A stretch of DNA of 30,877 nucleotides from Pilatotrama ljubarskyi. Its lineage: Eukaryota > Basidiomycota > Agaricomycetes > Polyporales > Polyporaceae. Positions 20,386-28,959 of the stretch are shown in pieces. The notes below the pieces were generated by a model that did no database searches, had not been told where the DNA came from, and saw only the letters and a list, made by a program, of their open reading frames with translations. The stretch covers positions 1 through 30,877 of the forward strand of contig MU277816.1 in the NCBI GenBank assembly GCA_022385805.1, in the 5' to 3' direction. The first letter of the stretch is position 1. Each line of letters opens with the position of its first letter. The position numbers and the translations under genes are program-made.

Positions 20386-20451
20386 TCCCAGACTTCACAG
20401 AGCTCGACATAGGCCATTGTGATCGCTCTGAGGCGCACTGCAGCTAACAGG
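20386..20451 (-). mobile_element. tRNA-like SINE, copy a (detached 5' end)
   Basis: On the minus strand CCTGTTAGCTGCAGTGCGCC... matches the start of the copy at 26840. The join with antisense-gene copy 2 follows at 20452, so this is the other edge of the same insertion. The 15-bp stretch CCCAGACTTCACAGA is shared with the end of the main part. Confidence 0.7.
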
Positions 20452-20790
20452 AGTACCACCTGCGTCTGTGCATGCTCGCACCAAAGGTGTTGGACCTCGA
20501 CAAGGAGCGTGTTGAGAAACTCCTCACCATTCAAGCCAGCAGCACCTGGGTTTGTTGACCAAACACGGCAGTTGAGTGGCGAGTCGCCGCCAGAGTTTCC
20601 GCAATCCCTGGCCTCCTGCAATGGCACAAGGACAGGGCCGCTGGATAGTCGCCCGTCCATCTCGAACTTCAGTGGCAAGACCAGCTCTTCCCACCCTGCT
20701 TGTACAAGCAGGGGACACCCACCTTCTGGCACTGGTCGCAGGCAATGCTACAAAATCATCAGTATAGCCTGCCAGACCTTCGTGCGACTT

Positions 20791-21310
20791 TGTCATGTCC
20801 TGTGCCATCAGAGGGCATGGATCTCCACTGGAACTCCCACAGAAGTTCTGGATGGGACTTCCTCAGGTGTCTGCACCTTCCTTAGTATCCTTCGAGACCT
20901 TTGACTTCGGGCATCATATCTCCTCTTATTAGTTTATCCCTTTCCTTGTCTTGCGTCACTAGGCCTCAGAGTTCCTGGAAGTCTGATGCCTACGCGATGG
21001 AAGTCCTTTCCTTATTTGTCAGGGCGACTTAGTATAAATCACATGCTGGTAGTAGCTTTTGCCTCAGTTCGGACACCCCATTACTTCCTCATCACTCCCG
21101 CTACTTCCCTCGGCCAATCCATTCCTTTCCCCTACTCCATCTCCCCTTCCTCGGAACTCCATCTGCTACTCTGTCAGAACTCTTTCAGGCCCCTCCTAAC
21201 CCTCAGTGCACTCTAGCAAATAGGGGACACTAGACAAGGCTGTTCAGGGTGTCACAAATAGTCTCATTGATGTCCTTACCTCCGTGTCATAGCCGGAACT
21301 CCTCTGGACC
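20791..21310 (+). repeat. Element-A-type LTR, diverged copy
   Basis: It starts TGTCATGTCCTGTGCCA and parallels element A LTR 9802-10310 throughout, including CTTAGTATAAAT at 21029 and GGACACTAGACAAGGC at about 21225. It follows antisense-gene copy 2 in the same order as in element A. It was probably the 3' LTR of that decayed element. Confidence 0.8.
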
Positions 21311-21436
21311 TCTTCCAGATCTCCCACCTCCCTTCTGCCCCCTGTCTGCAGCAGACATCCCAACAAAGAAGGTGCATAAGGTGGAGGAGGCGCACAAGGG
21401 GAGGAGAAGAGGAAAGCAGAGAAGAAGGTGGAGGAG

Positions 21437-21438
<2 letters not shown>

Positions 21439-21467
<29 letters not shown>
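21439..21467 (+). repeat. 29-bp poly(A) run
   Basis: An uninterrupted run of 29 A. It lies between a Lys/Glu-rich coiled-coil-like reading and the accessory-gene homologue, and its length puts the two in different frames, so slippage here may have broken the gene. Confidence 0.9.
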
Positions 21468-21468
<1 letters not shown>

Positions 21469-21470
<2 letters not shown>

Positions 21471-22368
21471 GGAGGGAGGCCAGCAAGAAGTCAAGGCGGT
21501 GGCGGTGGCGGAAGACAACTTGGAGGTCGGGGTCACTGTCGAGCTGCCGCAGGAGGATGGGAAATTGCCCCTCGTCTTCTACCTCTCCAAATGCGTAGTG
21601 CGGAGTTCAGAGTTCGGATACATGTTTCGTACGTCCTGCAACCATTGCGTCAAGATGGGCCTGGAATGCCAATTCCGCGATGGCCTCCGGACCTCATCAT
21701 GTGTGCACTGCCAGGGCATTGTGGATGCGGAGATCCAGGCCTGCCACACGAAAAAGCAGGAGGAGCTGATGAGTCCTGCATGCAAGCGGGCTAAGAAGTC
21801 CTCTGCGACTGTCAAGGAGGACAACAATGAGCTGATGCCGATGCCATCCGCGGCAAAGGGGAAGAGCATGGAGGTGGCAGGACCGTCATCCACGAAGAGA
21901 GCAGGGAAGGTGGAGAAGGTGGTGGCGACAGCAGCAGAGAAGGGCACGGAGAAGGACACGAAGGACAACACAGAGGATGGGGGGAATGGCCTTCAGGTCT
22001 CCCTCCCCCGTGAGGGGCAGAGCTGGTCTGCCGACCCAATGGAGGTCTCTGACCAAGAGCTCCTGGACCACCTCATCGAGGGCCAGAAGACGCGTAGAGC
22101 TATCACCCAGCCCTGGCGCTTCCTCAATGAGGAGGTCGAACTCTGCAAGGAGTTGATCACAGAGGACCTCAAGGTCATCAAGGGTGCTGTCACCAAGGTC
22201 GTTGCCACCGTGCTCAAGCGGGTCTGCCGCCTAGTCCATGAGAAGGTCAAAAAAGCCTTTGCAGAGCATTTTGCGGAGGAGGACGAGGGCGAAGGCAAGG
22301 AGGGCAAGATAGGAGCAGGGAGAGGTGAAGTAGGCAGAGGTTGGACATGGACAACGGACATTGAATAG
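21469..22368 (+). pseudogene. Diverged Zn2Cys6-like accessory gene homologue
   Basis: An open frame of 300 codons ends TAG at 22366-22368; the first in-frame ATG is 21622, so the 5' end is unclear. It contains C-x2-C-x6-C-x10-C-x2-C-x10-C (SCNHCVKMGLEC...SSCVHC), the same spacing as the element A antisense protein except for the last interval. It also has SWSADP...QELLDHLIEGQKTRR, parallel to AWSANP...EELLNTLLVEVQHLRR, basic segments (KRAKKS) and a Glu/Lys-rich C-terminus. Upstream of the poly(A) run, EEKRKAEKKVEEAKKK resembles exon 1. Sequence resembling the element A intron (GTAGTGCGGAGTTC...ACATGTTTCGTAC) is retained in frame, with AC at the acceptor. It runs away from the LTR at 20791-21310 but in the opposite sense to element A. 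It may be broken or a re-framed gene. Confidence 0.65.
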
Positions 22369-22407
22369 CGTAGTTCATTAACAAAAGCTCTTGTTGACTG
22401 CAAGTTA

Positions 22408-22835
22408 TTACCGTTTGCATATATGTTGTCACGTGACCGGAATGGCTTCGCTTGCGGCCTCCCTTTTTGACAAAGCTGTAGCTTAGTACAGAGTCCCTCA
22501 TGAATTTTGATCTGTCTTGTAGTCAGTTCATTAGATTTTTCTCTTTGGATATACATATAAAATGGGTGGAGAGGTGACCAGGAAGCTGGCGAAATGGCCC
22601 ACTATAGTTATATCAGCTACACCTACCGTGAGCTGGGCTGAGTGTCCAAAGTAGAGCATGAAAGCCTCATTCTCCATCCAAAACATATATCAGAAAATGT
22701 CATATATTTTTATCTTTACTCAGACTAAGGAAGCATCTGATTCCATGAGCTCTGTGAGCTGCAACGATTTTTTGACATCCCGGATGCGGCATGGAGCGCA
22801 AAAGTGTCATGTGACAACTTTTATGCAAATGGTAA
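22408..22835 (+). mobile_element. 428-bp MITE, full-length reference copy
   Basis: TA at 22406-22407 and 22836-22837. The left end is TTACCGTTTGCATATATGTT followed by GTCACGTGAC; the right end is GTCATGTGACAACTTTTATG followed by CAAATGGTAA. It is non-coding apart from small chance frames. TA duplication and size fit a Tc1/mariner-type non-autonomous element. It gives the family definition used for the other copies. Confidence 0.9.
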
Positions 22836-25449
22836 TAAGTACACCTGTGTCAAGTTAACTTTTCAAGAGGTCAGGTTTGGAAGGATCTGCAGGGTAGAAG
22901 TCCGCTACTTATCGTTCAAAAGGGAAGCTGCACAGGGGCATGCAGTCTAGAGAGGGGCTCAGCATAGGAGGGATGTTGTGGTGCCCCTCATCGTATTGGA
23001 TGTATGTGTACGAATATGGTCACCTCTGGTTCTGCCATGTACAAAAGGTAGATGTGAAATGAGGAGCCGCAGCTGACAACTACTGGAGCCAGAGCAGCAA
23101 ACCGTCCTTGTCAATTGAATAGAGAAACGTGGACAGTGTGTGTGAGAGGGAGCCTTGCTCCACATATGACCATAATGTCGCAAGCTCCACCAGCAAGGAT
23201 TTGGCTAAATATTCCAAGCCACTCAACACGGGAGAGCTCCATGGGTACAAATGGTGATGCTTCAATCATTAGATGCCATGCTGCCATTTGCGTCCCACTT
23301 GCCCAGACAAACTCCATCCACGCCAGAGAAAGTCAGATGAAGACACCTTGCAGCTCGAGCGAAGTGACTGCAAACTTGCACATGTTGTAGCTCCAATGTC
23401 CTGGAGCTACCTCACGAGAGTATACCCATCTCTATCTGCCTGCCCATCATAGACGGCCATGCAACGGCAGAGACGTGTACGGGCTGCATGAGGGCGCTCG
23501 GACAGGAGGGTGCAACAATAGGTGGATCGATCAGGTTCGGGAGGGGAGGACGGCGAGTGGTGGGCGAGCAGGGCTGCAACAGCATAGGATGTGGTGAGTG
23601 CGAGCTGGAGCGGGGCTGCGTGCTGCATGCTGTCTAAGGATGCTGCGTGGTGATGCTGAGAATGGGACCCAAGGGAAAGCAGAGGAAAAACGCTTACAAA
23701 CATGAGGCAACAAATTTGGAGCCAACAGTATTGTGCTGCAGTCCGTCCGGTATTGTGTGCCACTGGCGCTCCCATCGGTCCAGGGTCGATAGGGGTTGAC
23801 AGAGAAGCGTGAGCTGACTGCGTGACTCACCTTATACATCATCGCGATCAGAACCATCATGTCTGTCAGGGTTTACCGTCTCCCCTCTGTCTCGGGAAAT
23901 CAGTGGAGTCCACTGACATGGAGCGCCCCCCTTTGAACAAATACAGCGTGTTTGCGCCCATGAGGATATGCCCCGGACAATCCGTGATGCAGAGCTGGTA
24001 GTTCAACTGTCATACAGACGATGTGTTAGTGAATCAACACCCCCGGTAGCAGTTACACCCCGCCTGCAGCATGTGGTCCGCCACTGGCAGGTTTGGGCGC
24101 CAGAGTGACCGCGCTTTTCGAAGAGAGGGGATGATCCACCCAGGAATCATCAGATGCGCTAAGTTGACACTCTCGCGCTCTGAGATGGCCTTGTGTGTCT
24201 CGTGTTGGGTTTTCTTGTCTATCAAATGGTTCCAAGGCAGAGAGTCAAGGTTTTCCTGCGATATGGGGCGGCCGGTGGCAGCGGCGGCGTCCGGGACGCC
24301 AGCTTGAGCCGAAGTGGAGGCGGCAGGGTGCAAGATTTCTGAGAACTCAGAGGGCCAGCTGGGAAATCTTGAGGGGGGTGTTGACTCGCAGTGCACTCTT
24401 GGTGGTTATATAATGGAATCGGCAAAACGTGGGCTAGGTCTCCTCACAATGGAACACTTCTCGTGTTCCACATGACACTGAGCACCTGTCTAACAATGTC
24501 TGCGGCAACTGTTCATCTCATTCGGCAGAAGGAAAGCGGGGCCACAGCTGGGCTCTTGTGGGGCAGTGGACATGGATCTGTTTATCTCTGTTCATTGACA
24601 CTTCGTGCTCGAGCTTACGGATACCTTCCTTCTGTCCTACCAATCATTCAGAATGTGGACTGTTGCACAGAATGCGGAAGTGAGGCAACTTGGAGGGCAG
24701 GTGACGGCGAAATCTCCTCTCAGATGCACAACATACCTGGTGGCTGTGTTCATGAGTCCTCATGTCCGGATAGTTGTTTACCAGATCTCCAGAACTCTGA
24801 CCTCTAAAGGAGCGCGGCAGCTCAGGTGAGCAGGACGTAAGGACCTGGTCAGCTGCCGGTGAGATAAATTCACGTCCCACCAAAATCCACTCACGCCTGA
24901 GCACCAACTTGTGAGTTCTAGATCACGGTCGAACATAGCAGTTGGCTGCCCAAACTCCAGGGGTGCTACAATATCATGCATGGGTGGTGCCCACGGCTTT
25001 TGTGTCTGGAAGGTGACTTTCGGGTAGTCTTGAGTCAATTCTATCAGAAGCACGGCCACTGTCATCTTAGTCCCCTCAGTGCTTTCTCGGGGACCGGTCA
25101 CCAGCTTGTCCATGAGGCTCTCGCTATTCTTCGTCATGACAGACAGATAAACCTCATGCGAAGCACCCGGATGAGCTGACTGATGCCTGGCGCACGGGTC
25201 AGTGTCTGCTACGCATATGGTGAGTATATGCACCCATGCAGCACGTTGTACTGACCGTTCCGAGAGTGTCAATGGGGAAGCTGCTTTCTGAGAATGGGGC
25301 AAGGGTGGCACATAAAGCAGCAGATGTATAGTCAGCCAATAGAGAGTTGGCTCTGGTATGCAGTTACTGAGGTTTGTCGCAGTACTCGGTGTGTGCGGGC
25401 TGTCTACAGTCAAAGCGGTGTTGCAATCGAGCGGAAAGTCCACTGGGTA
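22836..25449. other. Long stretch without a supportable gene
   Basis: No domain could be recognised. Observations: a minus-strand splice-donor-like AAGGTGAGT near 23844-23836 after a short hydrophobic reading (MMVLIAMMYK), which could be a host gene piece; a minus frame of 221 codons (25443-24778) directly downstream of the Copia gag fragment but without integrase or RT motifs; GGGGGTGTTGA-like words on both strands (24378 plus, about 24042 minus) that look like tract-plus-LTR starts but have no partner; and a GGAACAC/GTGTTCC hairpin near 24450-24468. None is firm enough to call. Confidence 0.4.
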
Positions 25450-26628
25450 TCACAAGGCATTCACAGCGGTAATTATGTGAAGCTGGGATGCTGTAGCAGC
25501 ATTTGCGTTCACTCTGCATAGTGGTTGTGATACTAGTGGCACCAGCGAGAGAGGGAGAGCAGTCACACAGTTGATGTGTGCTTCCTGGACGATGTGCGAG
25601 TTGGCGAGGCGGATAGGGATGACGTGTGGCGAGTAGGAGCGAAACCAGTGGCGGTGGGGGGTCATGTGTGCAGAAGCACCTGTGTCGGTGTTCCAGTTAG
25701 CAGCTGCCGGCGAGGAGAGCCAAGATGCGCGGTCCGAGGTGGACAGGAGGGCAGAAGCGCAGCCAGCACTCACAGTAGCCGCACCAGCAGACTCCTGGGT
25801 GGTGTCTGAGGCGTCCTTCGCTTCCTTGGAGGCTTCCGAGGCGGTTTCCTTGCGCTTGCCCTTGCCAGAGCGTTGGTACTGCGTGCGCTGAGCGGCCTTC
25901 TCCTTCGCCTTGGTGCTGGCGTCGCGTTTCGCGAAGCACTGGTCCTCGGAGTGCCCAGAGCGACCGCAGAACGTGCAGGAGAGCGTAGAGGCGGCATGGG
26001 AGAGGGCAGGAGTCGACGAGGGCGCACCAGGCTGGTTTTCAAGCGCAACGAAGGTGTCTTGGAGCTTGTCGAGCGTCAGGGAGTCGTCCAGCAGCAGCGT
26101 CTGGCGCAAGGCATTGTACTCCGCTGGCAGGGCACAAATCAGCGCCATGAGCACCAATTTGTCGTCCAGCTTGGAGAGATCAAAGTCTGCAGGGCGCAGA
26201 GCCTTCATGTCGGACTTGAGCTGGGATGCTCGCGTCGACAGGGTGCTCAGGGACTCGTCGTCCGCCTTGGAGAGCGAGAGGAGGGCGTTGTAGGTGTTGA
26301 AACGCGTACCAGGACGTTTCTGCATGTGCACAGACTCCAGCTTCCTCCACATCGCGCCAGGATCGTCTCGGATCGCCTCCAGGTGCGTCTGCTGCTCCCT
26401 CTCGACGCAGTTCCAGATTTCTCCGGCGGCAGCGTCCACCCTGCTGTCGTAGTCGCGCAGTTCTCGCCGTTCTCCGCTGTCCAGAGGCTCCGCGAAGTGC
26501 GGCCTGCTCTCAGTGCCCTGCACAATGCGCATGGCACCAAGGGTGCGAAGCCTAGCCTCCATATCGAGCCGCCATTGCTGGTAGTTTCGATTGGAGAGCT
26601 TCGGGAATGAGGCAGGGGATGGAGCCAT
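25450..26628 (-). pseudogene. gag: Ty1/Copia gag plus start of protease, truncated
   Basis: The 392-aa frame starts at ATG 26628 (MAPSPASFPKLSNRNYQQWRLDME). The N-terminus fits the Copia gag leader (KLSNRNYQQW) and residues about 60-200 the Copia-type gag polypeptide domain (LMALICALPAEYNALRQTLL). A CCHC knuckle follows (C218, C221, H226, C231), then a Lys/Arg- and Ala-rich linker. WNTDTGASAHMT holds a protease active site at D315-T-G-A, followed by IRLANSHIV. After that the similarity stops; integrase, RT and RNase H are absent. Gag itself is uninterrupted, so the break is probably a deletion. No LTR could be paired. The 210 bp upstream could be leader; a SINE lies at its edge (26840). Confidence 0.88.
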
Positions 26629-26839
26629 GGTAGGGGGGGGTGTATGGCGTGGCGAGGATGGGGAGCTCTTGACGAGCAGTAGAGGAGAAAAGCGATAAGG
26701 GACGAACCAGGAAGGCCCAGGGAGCGAAAAAGCGTCAAGCAGAGCGACAGGGAGCCAGGGAGGCGTGTGGGGAGGTCTTCAGAGCGTTTGGACAGGCGGG
26801 TATGGACGTCTTGAGGCAGTCAGAGCGGGAGTATTGTTG

Positions 26840-27214
26840 CCTGTTAGCTGCAGTGCGCCTCAGAGCGATCACAATGGCCTATGTCGAGCTCTGTGAAGTC
26901 TGGGGACTCCAGGGCTCGACACGGTGCTCTGTGTACTGTGTGCGTTACGTAAGGCGCTAACTGTACAGTAGAACAAGCCACAGCGCTGGGGAAGCGCTCA
27001 GAAATCAACAAATGCGAAAAGGAAGGATGAGGTCCCGGGTTCAATCCCGGGTGAGTGCAAATGATTAAAATGCGAAGTGAGCAATATCTTGAGAACGGAG
27101 TAAGGGAGCAATGAATCGAAAGGAATGATATAAGTACGCAATGCAAGCGCCCTATGGGGTGAATCTCGACTTGAAACGGGCACAGGAACTTGAGCAATCG
27201 CTCAGAGTTCAACA
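26840..27214 (+). mobile_element. tRNA-like SINE, copy b, most complete (375 bp)
   Basis: The order is CCTGTTAGCTGCAG start, an A-box-like stretch around 26980-26995 (CAGCGCTGGGGAAG), a T-arm-like CCCGGGTTCAATCCCGGG (27034-27051) containing the B box GGTTCAATCC (27038-27047), then a body ending GAGCAATCGCTCAGAGTTCAAC. The A-to-B distance of about 55 bp is possible for a tRNA with a long variable arm. Unusually, about 130 bp precede the tRNA-like part. There is no coding capacity. Three other copies support mobility. Confidence 0.7.
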
Positions 27215-28166
27215 GCATACCCCATGTGTTGCCTTGCAGGACAGCCACCATCCTGGAAATCCTGCAGCTGAGGTCTAGGAGGTCCACACCGACCTCAGCA
27301 CTGGCTAGCAGCTGCAATTGCAGCCCTACGGAGCAACAGCAATCTGTCGTGGCAGGTTTGCCGCCCATGTCATGGGTGATCCTGATGCATTTCTCCATTT
27401 GTGCCGGCCCCAACCTTGTTATTAATAGTACACGCATCGTAGCACTGCATAGCCTATGTCCCTCTCATCACTCCTTTGCAATGGACCAATGGATGTGCTG
27501 TCAGCAATGTGAGTCCTGTTTGGAGATGCCCAGGGTGTGCTGCACTGAGCCACCTACTATGTGTCAGCCACACGGTTTGAGGGCAATGCCTGCAACTCCA
27601 ACAGAGAGCAGGGAATGCAGAGGGTAGGCAAAGGCAGAAGACAGAAAGTAAGTGCAGGTGTCCCACATGTATCATTGCTAACAGGCACACCAACGAGGGC
27701 CTACCCACTCTGTTCAGGCCCTGGATAGACGAGAGAGGTATGTACATCATGCGTGTGCCATAGTGCTGCTGCACATGTATCAGCAGCACAATGTGCACAT
27801 GTGACAACTCTTCTGCAAACAGTAATAAGGTGTTGTATATATAGGCTCTCCTGGCCAGGCTGCAAGCAGAGCATCATACACCCTGCACCATCCCAGCAAC
27901 CAAACTGACTGGCTCCAGGTTTACCAGCTGCTTGAGCATGGCAACCGATGTGGCATCCTCCTCTTGAACAGCACCATCTGCCTCTTCCAACACATTGCAT
28001 TTCAGTCAGGGATGCATCATGATAGCTTCTGCAGGTGCTTTTACAATTGATGGGGAATGAAAACATCATTTATTATCCAACGAGCTTCCTCCCAAACACA
28101 GTAAGAAAATAAGGACCCCATGGGCAAAAACTATTCATGCTCCGACAGGTTTGGGTAGGTTTTTTT
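27215..28166. other. Gene-free stretch with a MITE end remnant
   Basis: At about 27796-27827 ATGTGACAACTCTTCTGCAA...CAGTAATAA is a mutated right terminus of the 428-bp MITE family; no left end was found. A perfect hairpin lies just before it: GTGCTGCTG (27763-27771), 9-base loop, CAGCAGCAC (27781-27789). A minus-strand frame over 27437-27215 is not recognisable. Nothing else supportable. Confidence 0.45.
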
Positions 28167-28437
28167 GTTGAACTCTGAGTGATTGCTCTGTGCCCGTTTC
28201 AAGTGGAGCTTCACCCTGTAGGACGCTCACATTGCGTAATTTATACCACTTCCTTTCATTCGTCGCTCCCTTTCTCCGTTCCCAAGATATATCACTCACT
28301 TCGCACCTCAATCATTTGCACTGTTCCGGGATTGAACCTGGGACCTCATCCTTCCTTTTCGCATTTGTGGCTTTCTGAGTGTTTCCCACAGAGCGCCGTG
28401 TCGAGCTCTGGAGTCCCCAGACTTCACAGAGCACTTA
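28167..28437 (-). mobile_element. tRNA-like SINE, copy c
   Basis: Reverse orientation. Its 3' end GAGTTCAAC is followed on the minus strand by seven A (plus-strand T at about 28160-28167), the only copy with an A tail. It keeps the B-box word and most of the body; about 14 bp near the A-box region (CAGCGCTGTCAGTA) are deleted. Confidence 0.75.
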
Positions 28438-28460
28438 GATGCGTAGAATAGCTGCTGTTA

Positions 28461-28888
28461 TTACCGTTTGCATAAAAGTTGTCACGTGACACATCGGCTC
28501 TCCAGACCGCATCCCGGATGTCAAAAAATCGTTGCAGCTCACAGAGCTCATGGAAATGGATGATTCTTTTCTTATAAAAAGAATAAAATTATATGCTATT
28601 CTCTGATGTATATTTTGGATGGGGAATGAGGCTCACATGCGCCAGATTGGACATCGAGCCCGGCGCATGGTAGTTGAAGCTATTATAACCACACTGGGCC
28701 ATTTGGCATGCTTTCTGGTCACCTCTGCACCCAATTTATATAAATCTCAAAGCATAAAAATCCAATGAACTGGCTACAAGACAGATGAAGATTTTTGAGG
28801 GACTCTATACTGAGCTACAGATTTTTTGAAGAGGGAGCCCACAGGCGAAGCCATTCCGGTCACGTGACAACTTTTATGCAAACGGTAA
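28461..28888 (-). mobile_element. 428-bp MITE, full-length, reverse orientation
   Basis: TA at 28459-28460 and 28889-28890. Nearly perfect ~33-bp terminal repeats, both with GTCACGTGAC. The interior is the reverse complement of the 22408 copy. It lies between SINE copy c and a SINE 5' fragment (28896-28951). Confidence 0.88.
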
Positions 28889-28895
28889 TAATGTA

Positions 28896-28951
28896 TTAGA
28901 CTCCACAGAGCTCGACATAGGCCATTGTGATCGCTCTGAGGCGCACTAGTT
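28896..28951 (-). mobile_element. SINE 5' fragment next to the MITE
   Basis: AGACTCCACAGAGCTCGACATAGGCC... matches 20390-20440 and the complement of the start of SINE copy b. The junction ATGT between the MITE's TA and this fragment is the same as at 20383-20386. Confidence 0.7.
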
Positions 28952-28959
28952 GAGGACAA

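Larger units (their letters stand above)
19254..20775 (-). pseudogene. Decayed antisense accessory gene, copy 2, split by a SINE
   Basis: Two pieces, 19254-19391 and 20452-20750, match successive parts of element A exon 2 and are separated by a SINE, unknown DNA and a MITE. The right piece reads on the minus strand as ACDQCQKVGVPCLYKQGGKSWSC, preserving C-x2-C-x6-C-x10-C; a stop follows and the last cysteines are lost. Further on it has SPLNCRVWSTNPGAAGLNGEEFLNTLLVEVQHL. An intron acceptor-like TTTTGTAG precedes the Cys cluster at about 20752, at the position used in element A. Exon 1 is deleted and the LTR (20791) follows directly. Confidence 0.82.

Noticed and set aside
22658..22858. 66-codon frame inside the MITE (and its twin at 2324-2518)
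   Set aside because: Near identity reflects the MITE DNA; the frame is not kept in the other copies.
23500..23870. Host membrane-protein exon with donor AAGGTGAGT on the minus strand
   Set aside because: Only one short hydrophobic reading and a donor-like site; acceptor and downstream exon are ambiguous.
24034..24396. 120-codon minus frame next to GGGGGTGTTGA words, as an LTR or Copia end
   Set aside because: Tract-plus-LTR-like words occur on both strands, but no second LTR copy or pol end could be matched.
26972..27060. Possible functional tRNA gene
   Set aside because: The T-arm is good, but the acceptor stem does not pair and the sequence is repeated in other truncated copies, so a SINE is a better explanation.
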